A stretch of DNA of 64,000 nucleotides from Moheibacter stercoris (GTDB taxonomy: Bacteria > Bacteroidota > Bacteroidia > Flavobacteriales > Weeksellaceae): positions 1 through 64,000 of the forward strand of contig NZ_JBEPMO010000011.1 of the NCBI RefSeq assembly GCF_040545805.1, given 5' to 3'. Within the stretch, counting starts at the first letter, position 1, and every line of letters starts with the position of its first letter. A program made the translations under genes and the position numbers. Shown in pieces: positions 41,846 to 51,702 of this stretch. The notes under the pieces are model-generated. The model worked only from the letters and a program-made list of their open reading frames with translations, was not told the DNA's origin and made no database searches.

Positions 41846-44135
41846 TGATACTTCTATATTTTAATAGCCCAAAAACTCCCAAAGCTGCAATTGACAAAAC
41901 AATGGTTTCAATCATGGTATCAAAACCACGGAAATCTACCAATATAACATTCACAACATTTTTACCTTTTGCCAAAACATAGGCGTTGTCAGCATAAAAC
42001 TTACTGATGTCCTTGTTTGCTGGATAAATTAATGATTGTAACGTAATGATCATGATTAACAATCCAAACGAAATGGAAATTACAGCATCACGAAAACGGA
42101 TTTTTTTATTTCTCATAATCATGAACGATGGCAACTTGAACAATACTAGTACAAATAAGACAACCGTCAAGGTGTCGATGGTAAATTGAGTCATCGCCAA
42201 ATCGGGCGCGCCATAGAATACGAAAATCAAACAGATGCCGTATCCTACAATTCCAATACTTGAAATGGCTGCCAATCTCGATCTCGTTCGTATTGTATAA
42301 AAAATGGCCACGACAATGATCACAAAAATGGTCAATTCATACACACGAAACTCCGACAAATCACTTGTATTGACTTCAAGCGAAACTGTCGTTAACAATC
42401 TATAACCAACTAATAAAGTGATGAATACGATAATCGAAATAATATAATTTCGCAAATATCCATTATGCATTAAACGCGTATAAATAAAAGCGAATTTTCG
42501 AAATCCTTCCGAAATGGATTCTGTTATTGCTTTCGGTGAGATGGATTCTAATTTCAGTACATTTTGCAAGGAAGGGCGCAAAAATCGATTGAACAAAAAC
42601 AAGATGAATCCCAACAAAATTGTCAATGCACTTACCATCAAAACTTCATTGAATCCATGCCAAATTTTCAAATACAAAGAAGTGGATTCTTGAGCTACCG
42701 CTTCAAAAGAATATTTCAAAATCCCTAAATCAGCAATCGAAGGAAGCAATCCAAACAATAATGTCAAACTACTTAAGATTACGACTGGTAACCATAAAAA
42801 GATTCCAGAAGATTTTAGTTCACTATGATTCGGTAAAGTTTTTCCAACAAAAGGTTTAATTCCCGCTAAAAATCCTGAACAAGCCAGAAAAACATTGGTC
42901 ACAAAGGCCAATCCCGTCAACCACAATCCCCATTGAGGTACGTCCAAGGTTGATTCATACACCAAATCTTTGCTAATAAACCCAAAAGTAAGCGGAATTC
43001 CCGCACTTGATAAGGCAGCAATTAAAGAGGCAATCGCCACCAAAGGCATGGTTTTCCATAAACCTTGGATTTTGGTTATATCTCGCGTATGAACCGTATG
43101 GTCCACGATTCCTGTTACCAAAAATAGTGTTGCTTTGTAAAGTGCATGAACCAAAATAAAGGTTACGGCAGCATAAATTGCGTAATCGGTTCCAATTCCC
43201 AACAGGAATACTATAATTCCCAAAGCTGAAATCGTGGAATACGCCAAAATCGATTTCATATCGGTTCTGAAAATGCTATGAAACGCACCATAAATCATCG
43301 TAATTCCTCCTACAATCATCAAGGTGTTGTTCCAAATATATCCGTCAGACAAAATCGGTGAAAATCTTGCTAAAATATAAATACCCGCCTTGACCATCGT
43401 GGCAGAATGCAGATAGGCTGAAACAGGCGTTGGCGCTTGCATGGCTCCCGGTAACCAAAAATGAAACGGAAATTGAGCGGATTTTGTAAATGCCCCCGCA
43501 AAAATCATCACCAAAATTCCAATATACAATGGACTTGATTGAATCGCTTCCGATGAATTCAACAATGCATCAACGGAATAGGTACCTGTAAGATTGGAAA
43601 TCAATAAAAATCCAGACAATAAGAAAAATCCTCCCAAACCGGTGATTCCCAATGCGGTTAAAGCACTTTTTCGCGAAGCTTCATCTTCATTGTTAAATCC
43701 GATGAGGAAAAACGAACTGATACTTGTTAATTCCCAAAATATAAAGATCGTAATCAGATTATCAGACAATACCAAACCGAGCATTGCACCCAAAAACATC
43801 GTCAAATAACAATAAAAACGACTTTGATTGGGGTAATTTTTCAGATAATAGGAAGCATAGAAATAGATTAAGGTACCAATACCCGTTATTAACAAGGCAA
43901 AAAGCAAGGACAATCCATCGACTTTAAAATCCAAATTGATGCCCAAATTCGGAATCCATTTATTCAATAGTAGGATTTTTTTCTCCCAATGAACGGGAAA
44001 AATAAAACTACAGAAATAAACGAATAACAATAAGGGAAATATTGCTAAAAACTTAAAGAATTTCGGACGCAAATATTGACCCGAAAAAAGAATCAGAAAT
44101 GCAACAAGAAATACTGAAATTAGGATGCCTAACAT
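41829..44135 (-). CDS. mrpA: Mrp-type Na+/H+ antiporter subunit A
   Basis: A 768-residue protein, the largest subunit, related to NuoL in its first about 500 residues and with the extra MbhD/MbhE-like C-terminal part (about 600-768, IRTRSRLAAISSIGIVGYG, GAPDLAMTQFTIDTLTVV). FTKSAQFPFHFWLPGAMQAP holds the conserved Lys helix. It opens a complete seven-gene operon whose members overlap or touch. The complex exports Na+ in exchange for H+ at the cytoplasmic membrane. No clear promoter was found in 44136-44290. Confidence 0.96.
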   Translation of the reverse strand: MLGILISVFLVAFLILFSGQYLRPKFFKFLAIFPLLLFVYFCSFIFPVHWEKKILLLNKWIPNLGINLDFKVDGLSLLFALLITGIGTLIYFYASYYLKNYPNQSRFYCYLTMFLGAMLGLVLSDNLITIFIFWELTSISSFFLIGFNNEDEASRKSALTALGITGLGGFFLLSGFLLISNLTGTYSVDALLNSSEAIQSSPLYIGILVMIFAGAFTKSAQFPFHFWLPGAMQAPTPVSAYLHSATMVKAGIYILARFSPILSDGYIWNNTLMIVGGITMIYGAFHSIFRTDMKSILAYSTISALGIIVFLLGIGTDYAIYAAVTFILVHALYKATLFLVTGIVDHTVHTRDITKIQGLWKTMPLVAIASLIAALSSAGIPLTFGFISKDLVYESTLDVPQWGLWLTGLAFVTNVFLACSGFLAGIKPFVGKTLPNHSELKSSGIFLWLPVVILSSLTLLFGLLPSIADLGILKYSFEAVAQESTSLYLKIWHGFNEVLMVSALTILLGFILFLFNRFLRPSLQNVLKLESISPKAITESISEGFRKFAFIYTRLMHNGYLRNYIISIIVFITLLVGYRLLTTVSLEVNTSDLSEFRVYELTIFVIIVVAIFYTIRTRSRLAAISSIGIVGYGICLIFVFYGAPDLAMTQFTIDTLTVVLFVLVLFKLPSFMIMRNKKIRFRDAVISISFGLLIMIITLQSLIYPANKDISKFYADNAYVLAKGKNVVNVILVDFRGFDTMIETIVLSIAALGVFGLLKYRSINEEAD

Positions 44136-44295
44136 ATAAAAGGTATGATTTTCAGGATGCGTAAAAATACAAAATTCATTTTAAATAGAAGATTCTAAAT
44201 TTTTCAATAATTTACAGCCTAATTTATTTGATTTTCAGCAATTATACGCCACTAAATTTCAGATAAATAGAAAGTCAAATTTTAAAATTTATTTC

Positions 44296-44324
44296 TAAAA
44301 AAAAATCCCTGACGAGCAGGGATT
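44296..44324 (-). terminator. Terminator of valS
   Basis: On the minus strand AATCCCTG, loop CTCGT, CAGGGATT followed by a T tract (plus-strand As at 44296-44305). Confidence 0.9.
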
Positions 44325-44347
44325 CTATTTTGTTTCAATTAAATGAA

Positions 44348-46969
44348 TTAAGCAAAACTCTTCAATTGCTCCTCAATTTGAGCAATTTTCGCTACAGCAT
44401 CTGCCTCTTTTTGTTTTTCAGCATTTACTACAGCTTCTGGAGCTCCACTCACAAATTTCTCATTGGATAATTTCTTGCGAACGGAATTTAAAAACCCTTC
44501 CAAATACTCTTTTTCCTTGGTTAATTTTTCCTTTTCAGCTTCCATATCAATGTTCTCATTCACTGGAATCATAAACTCAAAGGTTCCTACTCGGAAACTA
44601 AATCCTTTCTCAGGAAAATTTGACGTAAAGTGAAGCGTTACATTAGATAACTTTTCCACTGAATTACAATTCAAAGAATTAGCTGAATTTTCAACAGCAA
44701 ATAATTCCAATTTCTCTTTTGGTGAAATTCCTTTTTCATTACGAATGGCTCTCACTCCTGAAATGGTTTCTGAAGTAACCTCAAATGCTTTTAAAATCGC
44801 TTCATCAAAATCTCCACCTTTTGGATATTCAGATACAATGATGGCATTTTCCTTCGTTCTTGGTTCGATCAATTGCCAAATTTCTTCCGTTAAGAATGGC
44901 ATAAACGGATGCAATACTTTTAAACAGTCCTCTAAATAATTAACGGTTTTTTCAAAAGTCTTGCGATCAATTGGTTTTCCGAATTCAGGTTTTACCGCTT
45001 CCAAATACCATGAACAGAAATCATCCCAAATCAATTTGTAGGTAGACATCAAAACGTCAGAAATTCTGTATTTCTCATAATTTCCTTCCATTTCATCTAA
45101 AGTTGAATTGAATTTAGACTGGAACCAATTCATGGCAAATTCAGACGATTCAGGTGTTTCCAAATTCTCATCAATTTCCCATCCTTTGATCAAACGGAAT
45201 GCATTCCAAATTTTATTGGCGAAATTTCTTCCTTGTAAACACAAATCGGTATCAAATGGTAAATCATTTCCTGCAGGTGCCGTTAACAACATCCCAACAC
45301 GAACTCCATCTGCTCCATATTCTTGGATCAATTCCAATGGATCTGGAGAATTCCCCAAAGATTTTGACATTTTACGACCTTGTTTGTCGCGAACCAATCC
45401 GGTGAAATATACATTTTCAAACGGCATCTCGTTGCGGTATTCGTATCCGGCCATAATCATTCTAGCCACCCAGAAGAAAATAATATCGGGACCTGTTACC
45501 AAATCTTGTGTCGGATAATAATATTGAATCTCTTCGTTTTCAGGCTCATTGATTCCATTGAAAACCGAAATCGGCCATAACCAAGAAGAAAACCATGTAT
45601 CCAAAGCATCTTCGTCTTGTCGTAAATCATCTTCTGTCAAGACCAAATTACGTTCTCTCGCAATAATCTCAAGTGCTTCTTGTTTGTTCAAAGCCACTAC
45701 GAAATCTTCGTTTCCTTCTCCGTAATAATAAGCTGGAATTTGATGTCCCCACCACAATTGACGAGAAATGTTCCAATCATGAACATTTTCCATCCAGTGT
45801 TTGTAGGTGTTTTTGAATTTCGCTGGATGAAACTGAATCGAATCATCCATCACATAATCCAAAGCTGGTTTTGCCAATTCTTTCATACGTAAGAACCATT
45901 GAACCGATAGTTTCGGCTCAATCACAACGCCCGTACGTTCAGAAGTTCCAACTTTGTTGGTATAATTTTCTACTTTTTCCAAAAGTCCTTTGGCATCCAA
46001 TTCAATTTCGATTTCTTTGCGAACTTTAAATCTGTCCATACCTGCATAATGCAAAGCATGCTGATTCAAGGTTGCATCATCATTAATCGAATCAATGATT
46101 TCCAAATTATGTTTTTTTCCTAATTCATAATCGTTGGTATCATGAGCAGGGGTAACTTTTAAACAACCAGTTCCAAATTCGATATCCACATATTCATCTT
46201 CAATAATGGGAATAGAACGATTGGCAATCGGAACAATCACACGTTTTCCTTTCAAAAACGAATAACGATCATCATTTGGATTGATACAAACTGCCGTATC
46301 ACCAAAAATGGTTTCAGGACGCGTGGTTGCCACCACAATATATTCGTCCGAACCTTCAATCATATAGCGCAAGAAATACAATTTCCCTTGCTTTTCTTTG
46401 AAAATTACTTCTTCATCTGAAATATTGGTTTTCGCCTCTGGATCCCAATTGACCATACGATAACCACGATAAATCATTCCTTTGTTGTATAAATCCACAA
46501 AAACTTTTGTTACAGATTCAGACAAATCTGGATCCATGGTAAATTTTGTACGGTTCCAATCGCAAGAACAACCTAGGGTTTTTAATTGCTCCAAAATGAT
46601 TCCGCCATGCTTATGCGTCCATTCCCAAGCATGTTCCAAAAATTTCTCTCTTCCGATTTCAAATTTTGAAACACCTTCTTCTTTCAACTTGGCTACAACT
46701 TTAGCTTCAGTAGCAATCGAAGCATGATCGGTACCAGGAACCCAACAAGCATTGAAACCCATCATGCGAGCACGACGGATCAATACATCTTGAATGGTAT
46801 TATTCAACATATGTCCCATATGAAGAACCCCTGTGACGTTTGGTGGAGGAATTACAATAGTATATGCTTTTCTTTGGTCTGGAGTCGAGAAAAAATATTC
46901 GTTTTTCATCCAGTATTCGTACCATTTACTTTCTACTTCCGCAGGATTGTATTTCGTTTGTAATTCCAT
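44348..46969 (-). CDS. valS: Valyl-tRNA synthetase
   Basis: An 873-residue class I synthetase charging tRNA-Val. The HIGH motif is in VTGVLHMGHMLNN (about 46-58), the KMSKS motif in GRKMSKSLGN (about 525-534), with the large CP1 editing domain between them (GTGCLKVTPAHDTNDY). A C-terminal coiled coil (about 805-873) is normal for ValS. A -7 box (minus-strand TAAATTTG) is at 47004-47011, about 35 nt before the start. Single-gene unit with its own terminator. Confidence 0.98.
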   Translation of the reverse strand: MELQTKYNPAEVESKWYEYWMKNEYFFSTPDQRKAYTIVIPPPNVTGVLHMGHMLNNTIQDVLIRRARMMGFNACWVPGTDHASIATEAKVVAKLKEEGVSKFEIGREKFLEHAWEWTHKHGGIILEQLKTLGCSCDWNRTKFTMDPDLSESVTKVFVDLYNKGMIYRGYRMVNWDPEAKTNISDEEVIFKEKQGKLYFLRYMIEGSDEYIVVATTRPETIFGDTAVCINPNDDRYSFLKGKRVIVPIANRSIPIIEDEYVDIEFGTGCLKVTPAHDTNDYELGKKHNLEIIDSINDDATLNQHALHYAGMDRFKVRKEIEIELDAKGLLEKVENYTNKVGTSERTGVVIEPKLSVQWFLRMKELAKPALDYVMDDSIQFHPAKFKNTYKHWMENVHDWNISRQLWWGHQIPAYYYGEGNEDFVVALNKQEALEIIARERNLVLTEDDLRQDEDALDTWFSSWLWPISVFNGINEPENEEIQYYYPTQDLVTGPDIIFFWVARMIMAGYEYRNEMPFENVYFTGLVRDKQGRKMSKSLGNSPDPLELIQEYGADGVRVGMLLTAPAGNDLPFDTDLCLQGRNFANKIWNAFRLIKGWEIDENLETPESSEFAMNWFQSKFNSTLDEMEGNYEKYRISDVLMSTYKLIWDDFCSWYLEAVKPEFGKPIDRKTFEKTVNYLEDCLKVLHPFMPFLTEEIWQLIEPRTKENAIIVSEYPKGGDFDEAILKAFEVTSETISGVRAIRNEKGISPKEKLELFAVENSANSLNCNSVEKLSNVTLHFTSNFPEKGFSFRVGTFEFMIPVNENIDMEAEKEKLTKEKEYLEGFLNSVRKKLSNEKFVSGAPEAVVNAEKQKEADAVAKIAQIEEQLKSFA

Positions 46970-47003
46970 TTTTATTTGGTATGTTATTTGAATATATCGT
47001 TTG

Positions 47004-47011
47004 CAAATTTA
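47004..47011 (-). promoter_or_regulatory. -7 box of valS
   Basis: Minus-strand TAAATTTG, matching TAnnTTTG; about 35 nt upstream of the valS start. No -33 TTG at the proper distance. Confidence 0.45.
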
Positions 47012-47044
47012 ACACTAGATTTAAGTTAATTTGGTTTTATTTTA

Positions 47045-47052
47045 TAATTTTG
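47045..47052 (+). promoter_or_regulatory. -7 box of the DUF1573 gene
   Basis: TAATTTTG, matching TAnnTTTG, 20 nt before the ATG at 47073. It is divergent from the valS box 33 bp away. Confidence 0.45.
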
Positions 47053-47072
47053 TTTAATAAAATTACATCGTA

Positions 47073-47492
47073 ATGAAAAAATTATTTATGATTGGTGCTT
47101 TTTTAATAGGGGGATTTAGCCTTTCATTAGCACAAGAAATTGAACTTAGCGAATCAAACGTTGATTTAGGAAATATCGCTTATGGCGGAAAAGCTGTGAC
47201 AACCATTCAAGTAAAAAACACGGGAACAAAACCGTTGGTAATTTCAAAAGCAGATGCTTCTTGTGGGTGTACAGTACCTAAAGTTCCAAAAGATCCGATT
47301 ATGCCAGGAAAATCTGCTGATATGACGATTGAATATACCACTACAACAAAGCCAGGAGCTTTTAATAAAACAGTTACCATCAATTCTAATGCCATTACAG
47401 AAGGTCGTAAGATTTTCCGTATCAAAGGTGTAGTTGCTGATAATCCTAATGCTCCTAAGGCAGCTCCAGCTGCTGCTTCGGTAAAAAAATAA
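47073..47492 (+). CDS. DUF1573 domain protein, exported
   Basis: A 139-residue protein with a signal peptide (1-20, ending SLAQ). DUF1573 core: VDLGNIAYGGKAVTTIQVKN, then SKADASCGCTVPKVP and PGKSADMTIEYTT. It ends in an Ala/Pro-rich tail. It is a paralogue of the protein at 27287 but shorter at the N-terminus and with a different tail. Role unknown. A strong terminator follows. Confidence 0.87.
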   Translation: MKKLFMIGAFLIGGFSLSLAQEIELSESNVDLGNIAYGGKAVTTIQVKNTGTKPLVISKADASCGCTVPKVPKDPIMPGKSADMTIEYTTTTKPGAFNKTVTINSNAITEGRKIFRIKGVVADNPNAPKAAPAAASVKK

Positions 47493-47510
47493 ATTGACTA
47501 TCAATACTTG

Positions 47511-47543
47511 AAAAATCCTTCAATGTATTGGAGGATTTTTTTT
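47511..47543 (+). terminator. Rho-independent terminator overlapping the MATE start codon
   Basis: AATCCTTCAAT (47514-47524), two-base loop, ATTGGAGGATT (47527-47537), then Ts. The TTG start codon of the following gene (47542-47544) lies at the end of the T tract. Confidence 0.85.
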
Positions 47544-48984
47544 GTTAAAAAAAATTAGAGATTTGACCTACAAAGAACATTTCAGAAAGAATCTAAAACT
47601 TGCAGTACCCGTGATGATTACCCAAGCTGGCCAAATTATGGTCAATTTGGTTGATAACTTTATGGTGGGTGGTCTAGGTGGAAAATATGATTATATCGTT
47701 GATGATCAATTAGGGAAAACAGCTCTTGGTGCGGTATCCTTAGGAAATGCTGTATTTGTAACAGCATTGGTTTTGGCATTTGGATTTAGTTTTGCTATTT
47801 CTCCACTCGTTGCAGCAGCAGATGCCGGAAAAGATAAAAAAGGTGCAGCAAAAATTTTCTCACATGGTTTTGTTCTAAACCTTTCATTGGCAATTATTCT
47901 CTTGGTAATATTAGAGAGTATACGACCTCTCCTCTATTATATGGGACAACCAAAAGATGTCATAGACATGGCCATTCCATTTCTATCCATTATGGCTTGG
48001 TCCCTTATTCCAATTATGATTTTTCAATCCTTCCGACAATTTTCAGAAGGTTTATCTTTAACTATACCGGTAACGGTTGCCACTATCATAGGAAATTTGG
48101 TTAATGTGGCGATGAATTATGGTTGGATTTACGGTTATTGGGGATTTCCAAGATTGGAAGTAGAAGGAGCTGGATGGGGAACCTTCGTTGCACGAATCAG
48201 TATGGTTATAGTTTTGGTTGTAACTCTATTGAATTTCAAAAAAACGAGAGAATATTTAAAGGAAGTGAATTTCAAAAAATTTGAAAAAGCCATCTTTGCC
48301 AAAATCTCCAAAATGGGCATTCCAACTGCTTTAACATCCTTCTTTGAAGTAACAGCTTTCACCATCGCAGCATTTGTTTGTGGGTACGCGCTAACACAAG
48401 ATGCCATTGGTTTGCATGACGCAAAAGTCAATTTAGCAGCCCATCAAATCGCCATAAGTTTGGCTTCCACTACATTTATGATGTGTATGGGGTTGGGCGT
48501 TGCAGCAACGGTGAGAGTCGGATACCAAAATGGCCTAAAGGATTATGTAACCTTACGACAAGCTGGACTTTCAGCAATATACATGGTCATTGGATTTATG
48601 ATTGTGTTTGGAATTGGGATGGTTTTGTTACGCTACCAGCTTCCAACTTTCTATTTGGATAATCAAGAAGTAATCAATCTCGCCGCACAATTATTAATCA
48701 TTGCATCGTTGTTTCAATTATCAGATGGCATTCAATTGGTCGTTCTTGGAGCCTTAAGAGGCATGCAAGATGTAGTAATTCCTTCTATAATTACATTCAT
48801 TTCTTATTGGCTGATTGCGATACCATTAGGAATTTTACTTGCCATTTATTTCGAATGGAAAGCATATGGTATGTGGATTGGTTTACTTATTGGTTTGACG
48901 ATTGCAGCAATTATGTTACTTTTACGCTTTCACAATCAAACAAAAAAATTAATAAATGGAAGCACCAAAGTTTTTAATAGCTGA
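47542..48984 (+). CDS. MATE family efflux transporter
   Basis: A 480-residue inner-membrane protein with about twelve helices in two related halves, typical of NorM/MATE drug or metabolite exporters driven by Na+ or H+. Visible family segments are PVMITQAGQIMVNLVDNFMVG in the first helix pair, FGFSFAISPLVAAADAG, and the second-half equivalent ALTSFFEVTAFTIAAFV. The start is a TTG; the next ATG (about residue 25) would remove most of helix 1. The TTG lies in the T tract of the preceding terminator. The gene overlaps the next small gene by 29 bp. Confidence 0.9.
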   Translation: MLKKIRDLTYKEHFRKNLKLAVPVMITQAGQIMVNLVDNFMVGGLGGKYDYIVDDQLGKTALGAVSLGNAVFVTALVLAFGFSFAISPLVAAADAGKDKKGAAKIFSHGFVLNLSLAIILLVILESIRPLLYYMGQPKDVIDMAIPFLSIMAWSLIPIMIFQSFRQFSEGLSLTIPVTVATIIGNLVNVAMNYGWIYGYWGFPRLEVEGAGWGTFVARISMVIVLVVTLLNFKKTREYLKEVNFKKFEKAIFAKISKMGIPTALTSFFEVTAFTIAAFVCGYALTQDAIGLHDAKVNLAAHQIAISLASTTFMMCMGLGVAATVRVGYQNGLKDYVTLRQAGLSAIYMVIGFMIVFGIGMVLLRYQLPTFYLDNQEVINLAAQLLIIASLFQLSDGIQLVVLGALRGMQDVVIPSIITFISYWLIAIPLGILLAIYFEWKAYGMWIGLLIGLTIAAIMLLLRFHNQTKKLINGSTKVFNS

Positions 48985-49189
48985 CAATTCTGAGTTTCCC
49001 GATAAACTTTTTATTTTACATACCGATTTCCCAAGATTTCTTTTAGATGTTGAAACGGAAGACATTGAATGGTTCGACGAATTGGAAGATGATCCAGATG
49101 TAGAATTGGAAACCGAAATCGCAGAACTTCTAGAACTTGCTTATGAATTTTTTGACAAAGAAATGGATTCCTACGAAGGGGAAGAATAA
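48956..49189 (+). CDS. Small acidic protein of unknown function
   Basis: A 77-residue, strongly acidic protein (about a third Asp and Glu) with an N-terminal part FLIADNSEFPDKLFILHTD and an acidic helix at about 40-70. It was not assigned to a family, although similar short acidic proteins occur next to transporter genes in Flavobacteriia. Its start lies 29 bp inside the MATE gene, so the two are translationally coupled. Coding is supported by the overlap and by the clean stop just before the next gene's leader. Confidence 0.65.
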   Translation: MEAPKFLIADNSEFPDKLFILHTDFPRFLLDVETEDIEWFDELEDDPDVELETEIAELLELAYEFFDKEMDSYEGEE

Positions 49190-49242
49190 TCTTTGAAACA
49201 AACTATTTTTTTACTAATTTGTACAAGTTTTAGATACATTAT

Positions 49243-51030
49243 ATGAAAATAACACGTTTATTCGATTTTTTAGATTATCAACTTAAAAATTCTCCTAGAC
49301 CCGATTGTTTGGTTACAAAACGTCATGGAGAATGGATCAATACATCTACAGAAGAATTCGTCAATAAAGCAAATGCCATCAGTAGAGGATTCCTAAATTT
49401 AGGAGTTAAACATGGCGACAAAATTGCTATTTCCACTACAACCAATCGAACAGAATGGAATTTATTGGATATCGGTTTGCAACAAATAGGTTGTATAAGT
49501 GTACCTGTATATCCAACGATTTCACCCGCAGATTATGCTTATATTTTCAATGATTCAGAAGTGAAATTTGCTTTTGTTTCAGACGCTGAATTATTCCAAA
49601 AAATTCAATCCATCAAGGATCAAGTTCCTTCATTGGTTTCTGTCTATACGTTTGACAAAGTAGATGGTGCTCCCAATATGAATGAAATTCTGGACTTAGG
49701 TTCAGACGCAGGAAATCAGCATGAAGTGGAGGCAGTAAAAGAGCAGGTGAAACCAGAAGATTTAGTGACAATAATCTATACTTCTGGAACTACTGGAAAA
49801 CCAAAGGGTGTTATGCTAAGCCACAACAATATTGTTTCAGATGTATTAAATAGTGATCCGCGCGTACCTAAATTCCCATCAGAAAAACCAAAAGCATTAA
49901 GTTTCTTGCCTGTTTGTCATATTTTCGAACGTATGTTGTTGTATTTGTACATCTACAATGGTATCGGAATTTACTATGCTGAAAATATGGAAACCATTGG
50001 TGACAACTTAAAAGAAGTTCATCCAGACGTGATGACAGTTGTTCCAAGGTTGGTTGAAAAAGTTTACGCAAAAATTTACGACAAAGGAGCTTCTGCTGGA
50101 GGAATCAAAACCAAAATTTTCATGTGGGCTCTTGGCTTGGTTGAAAATTACGAACCTTTTGGAGAACAAAGTTTCATTTGGAAATTGAAACATAAAATTG
50201 CAGATGCCATCGTCTTTAAAAAATGGCGAGAAGGTGTCGGAGGAAACTTAACCTGCATGGTTTCTGGAAGTGCTGCCCTTTCTCCTCGATTGAATCGAAT
50301 GTTTTGGGGTGCTGGAATTCCGATTTTAGAAGGATATGGTTTAACTGAAACTTCTCCTGTAATTTCCGTCAATTCGATGGATAAAGATGGATTCGGAATT
50401 GGAATGGTTGGGAAACCAATTTCCAATGTGGAAGTTAAATTAGCCGAAGATGGAGAAATCCTTGTAAAAGGACCAAACGTCATGATGGGCTACTACAACA
50501 ATCCAGAAATGACCAAAGAAGTGATGACCGAAGATGGATATTTCAAAACGGGAGATATTGGGATTTTCGTCAATGGAAATTTAAAAATCACCGACCGTAA
50601 AAAAGAAATTTTCAAAACTTCTGGCGGAAAATACATCGCTCCACAAAATATCGAGAACGACTTCAAACAATCTCGATTCATTGAACAAATCATGGTAGTT
50701 GGTGAAAACGAGAAAATGCCATGTGCCATTCTTCAACCAAGTTTCGAAAATATCGAAGCATGGGCAAAAGCTGAAAATATTACTTTGCCTTCTTCTCGAG
50801 AAGAATTAGTAAAAAATGCTGAAGTAAATGAATTAATTCAAAAAGACATCAGTCAATACAACAAATCGCTGGGGCATTGGGAACAAATCAAAATGTTCAA
50901 ATTAACTCCAACGGAATGGACAATTGATGGAGGAGAATTGACACCCACTCTAAAATTGAAACGTAAAGTCGTTTTGGAGAAATACAAAGATTTATACAAA
51001 GAAATGTACGGAAGATTTCCTGGAGAATAA
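49243..51030 (+). CDS. Long-chain acyl-CoA synthetase (AMP-forming)
   Basis: A 595-residue member of the ANL superfamily, FadD15/FACL type. The AMP-binding P-loop is TIIYTSGTTGKPKGVMLSH (about residues 174-192), GYGLTETSPVIS is motif A5, YFKTGDIG is A7 and KITDRKKEIFKTSGGKYIAP is the A8 hinge with the catalytic Lys region. It activates fatty acids to acyl-CoA in the cytoplasm or at the membrane. Chain-length preference cannot be told. It ends at a terminator. Confidence 0.93.
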   Translation: MKITRLFDFLDYQLKNSPRPDCLVTKRHGEWINTSTEEFVNKANAISRGFLNLGVKHGDKIAISTTTNRTEWNLLDIGLQQIGCISVPVYPTISPADYAYIFNDSEVKFAFVSDAELFQKIQSIKDQVPSLVSVYTFDKVDGAPNMNEILDLGSDAGNQHEVEAVKEQVKPEDLVTIIYTSGTTGKPKGVMLSHNNIVSDVLNSDPRVPKFPSEKPKALSFLPVCHIFERMLLYLYIYNGIGIYYAENMETIGDNLKEVHPDVMTVVPRLVEKVYAKIYDKGASAGGIKTKIFMWALGLVENYEPFGEQSFIWKLKHKIADAIVFKKWREGVGGNLTCMVSGSAALSPRLNRMFWGAGIPILEGYGLTETSPVISVNSMDKDGFGIGMVGKPISNVEVKLAEDGEILVKGPNVMMGYYNNPEMTKEVMTEDGYFKTGDIGIFVNGNLKITDRKKEIFKTSGGKYIAPQNIENDFKQSRFIEQIMVVGENEKMPCAILQPSFENIEAWAKAENITLPSSREELVKNAEVNELIQKDISQYNKSLGHWEQIKMFKLTPTEWTIDGGELTPTLKLKRKVVLEKYKDLYKEMYGRFPGE

Positions 51031-51056
51031 CATCAACCTACATTCAAATCAAATAG

Positions 51057-51084
51057 TCTCGTCATGAAAATGGCGAGATTTTTT
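51057..51084 (+). terminator. Rho-independent terminator of the acyl-CoA synthetase gene
   Basis: TCTCGTCAT, GAAA loop, ATGGCGAGA (one T-G pair) and a T tract. Confidence 0.88.
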
Positions 51085-51142
51085 ATGCTTAAAAGATTGG
51101 AATGTAAATTTTAAGAATCTAATTTGACCTATATACATGCAG

Positions 51143-51170
51143 AAAAAGTCCCGAAATTTCTTTCGGGACT
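51143..51170 (-). terminator. Terminator of the L31 gene
   Basis: On the minus strand AGTCCCGAAA, loop GAAA, TTTCGGGACT, then a T tract (plus-strand As at 51143-51147). Confidence 0.9.
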
Positions 51171-51201
51171 TATAATCTTAAATTATGAACAAATTAAAAT
51201 T

Positions 51202-51453
51202 TTATTTTTTGAATTTCGCGTATTTGTTTTTAAACTTGTCAATACGTCCTGCCGTATCAACCAATTTAACTTTCCCTGTATAAAAAGGGTGAGAACTACT
51301 TGAAATCTCCATTTTTACCAACGGATATTCTACACCATCAACTTCAATTGTATCCTTAGTGTCAGCAGCTGAACGAGTGATAAATACTTCTTCATTACTC
51401 ATATCTTTGAACGCTACTAAACGATAATTTTCTGGATGAATTCCTTTTTTCAT
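51202..51453 (-). CDS. rpmE2: 50S ribosomal protein L31, type B
   Basis: An 83-residue L31 paralogue of the Cys-free, zinc-independent kind (type B): MKKGIHPENYRLVAFKD at the start, SSHPFYTGK and AGRIDKFKNKYAKFKK at the end. No Cys at the positions where type A has CxxC. In Flavobacteriia this may be the main or only L31. The leader (minus strand, from a -7 box at 51551-51558) is about 90 nt, long enough for a control element. Confidence 0.95.
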   Translation of the reverse strand: MKKGIHPENYRLVAFKDMSNEEVFITRSAADTKDTIEVDGVEYPLVKMEISSSSHPFYTGKVKLVDTAGRIDKFKNKYAKFKK

Positions 51454-51550
51454 GCGAATATTTTTTTCTATTTTTAAATCCCTTTCCTAGTGAAACCCTT
51501 TTCATTTCCACATCAAAAAGGTGTAAATTTTTCTTCCTTATTTGAGTGTG

Positions 51551-51558
51551 CAAAGATA
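51551..51558 (-). promoter_or_regulatory. -7 box of the L31 gene
   Basis: Minus-strand TATCTTTG, matching TAnnTTTG, about 98 nt upstream of the start. A TTTG-like sequence lies 15 bp further upstream, a little short for a -33. Confidence 0.45.
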
Positions 51559-51653
51559 GATAATTTTTAAAAACAAAAAACTTTTTCTTTAATTTATTTA
51601 GGTTAATCCAAGAAATTTACGAATTCAATAAATTCATTCTTTAAACGTTCTAT

Positions 51654-51683
51654 TTGTACATTCTATAGATTTACTTAGTTTTG
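51654..51683 (+). promoter_or_regulatory. Promoter of the beta-helix lipoprotein gene (TTG-N19-TAGTTTTG)
   Basis: TTG at 51654-51656 and TAGTTTTG at 51676-51683, 19 bp apart. The ATG at 51703 follows 20 nt later. Confidence 0.7.
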
Positions 51684-51702
51684 TTCCTTAAAACTTCTTT
51701 GT

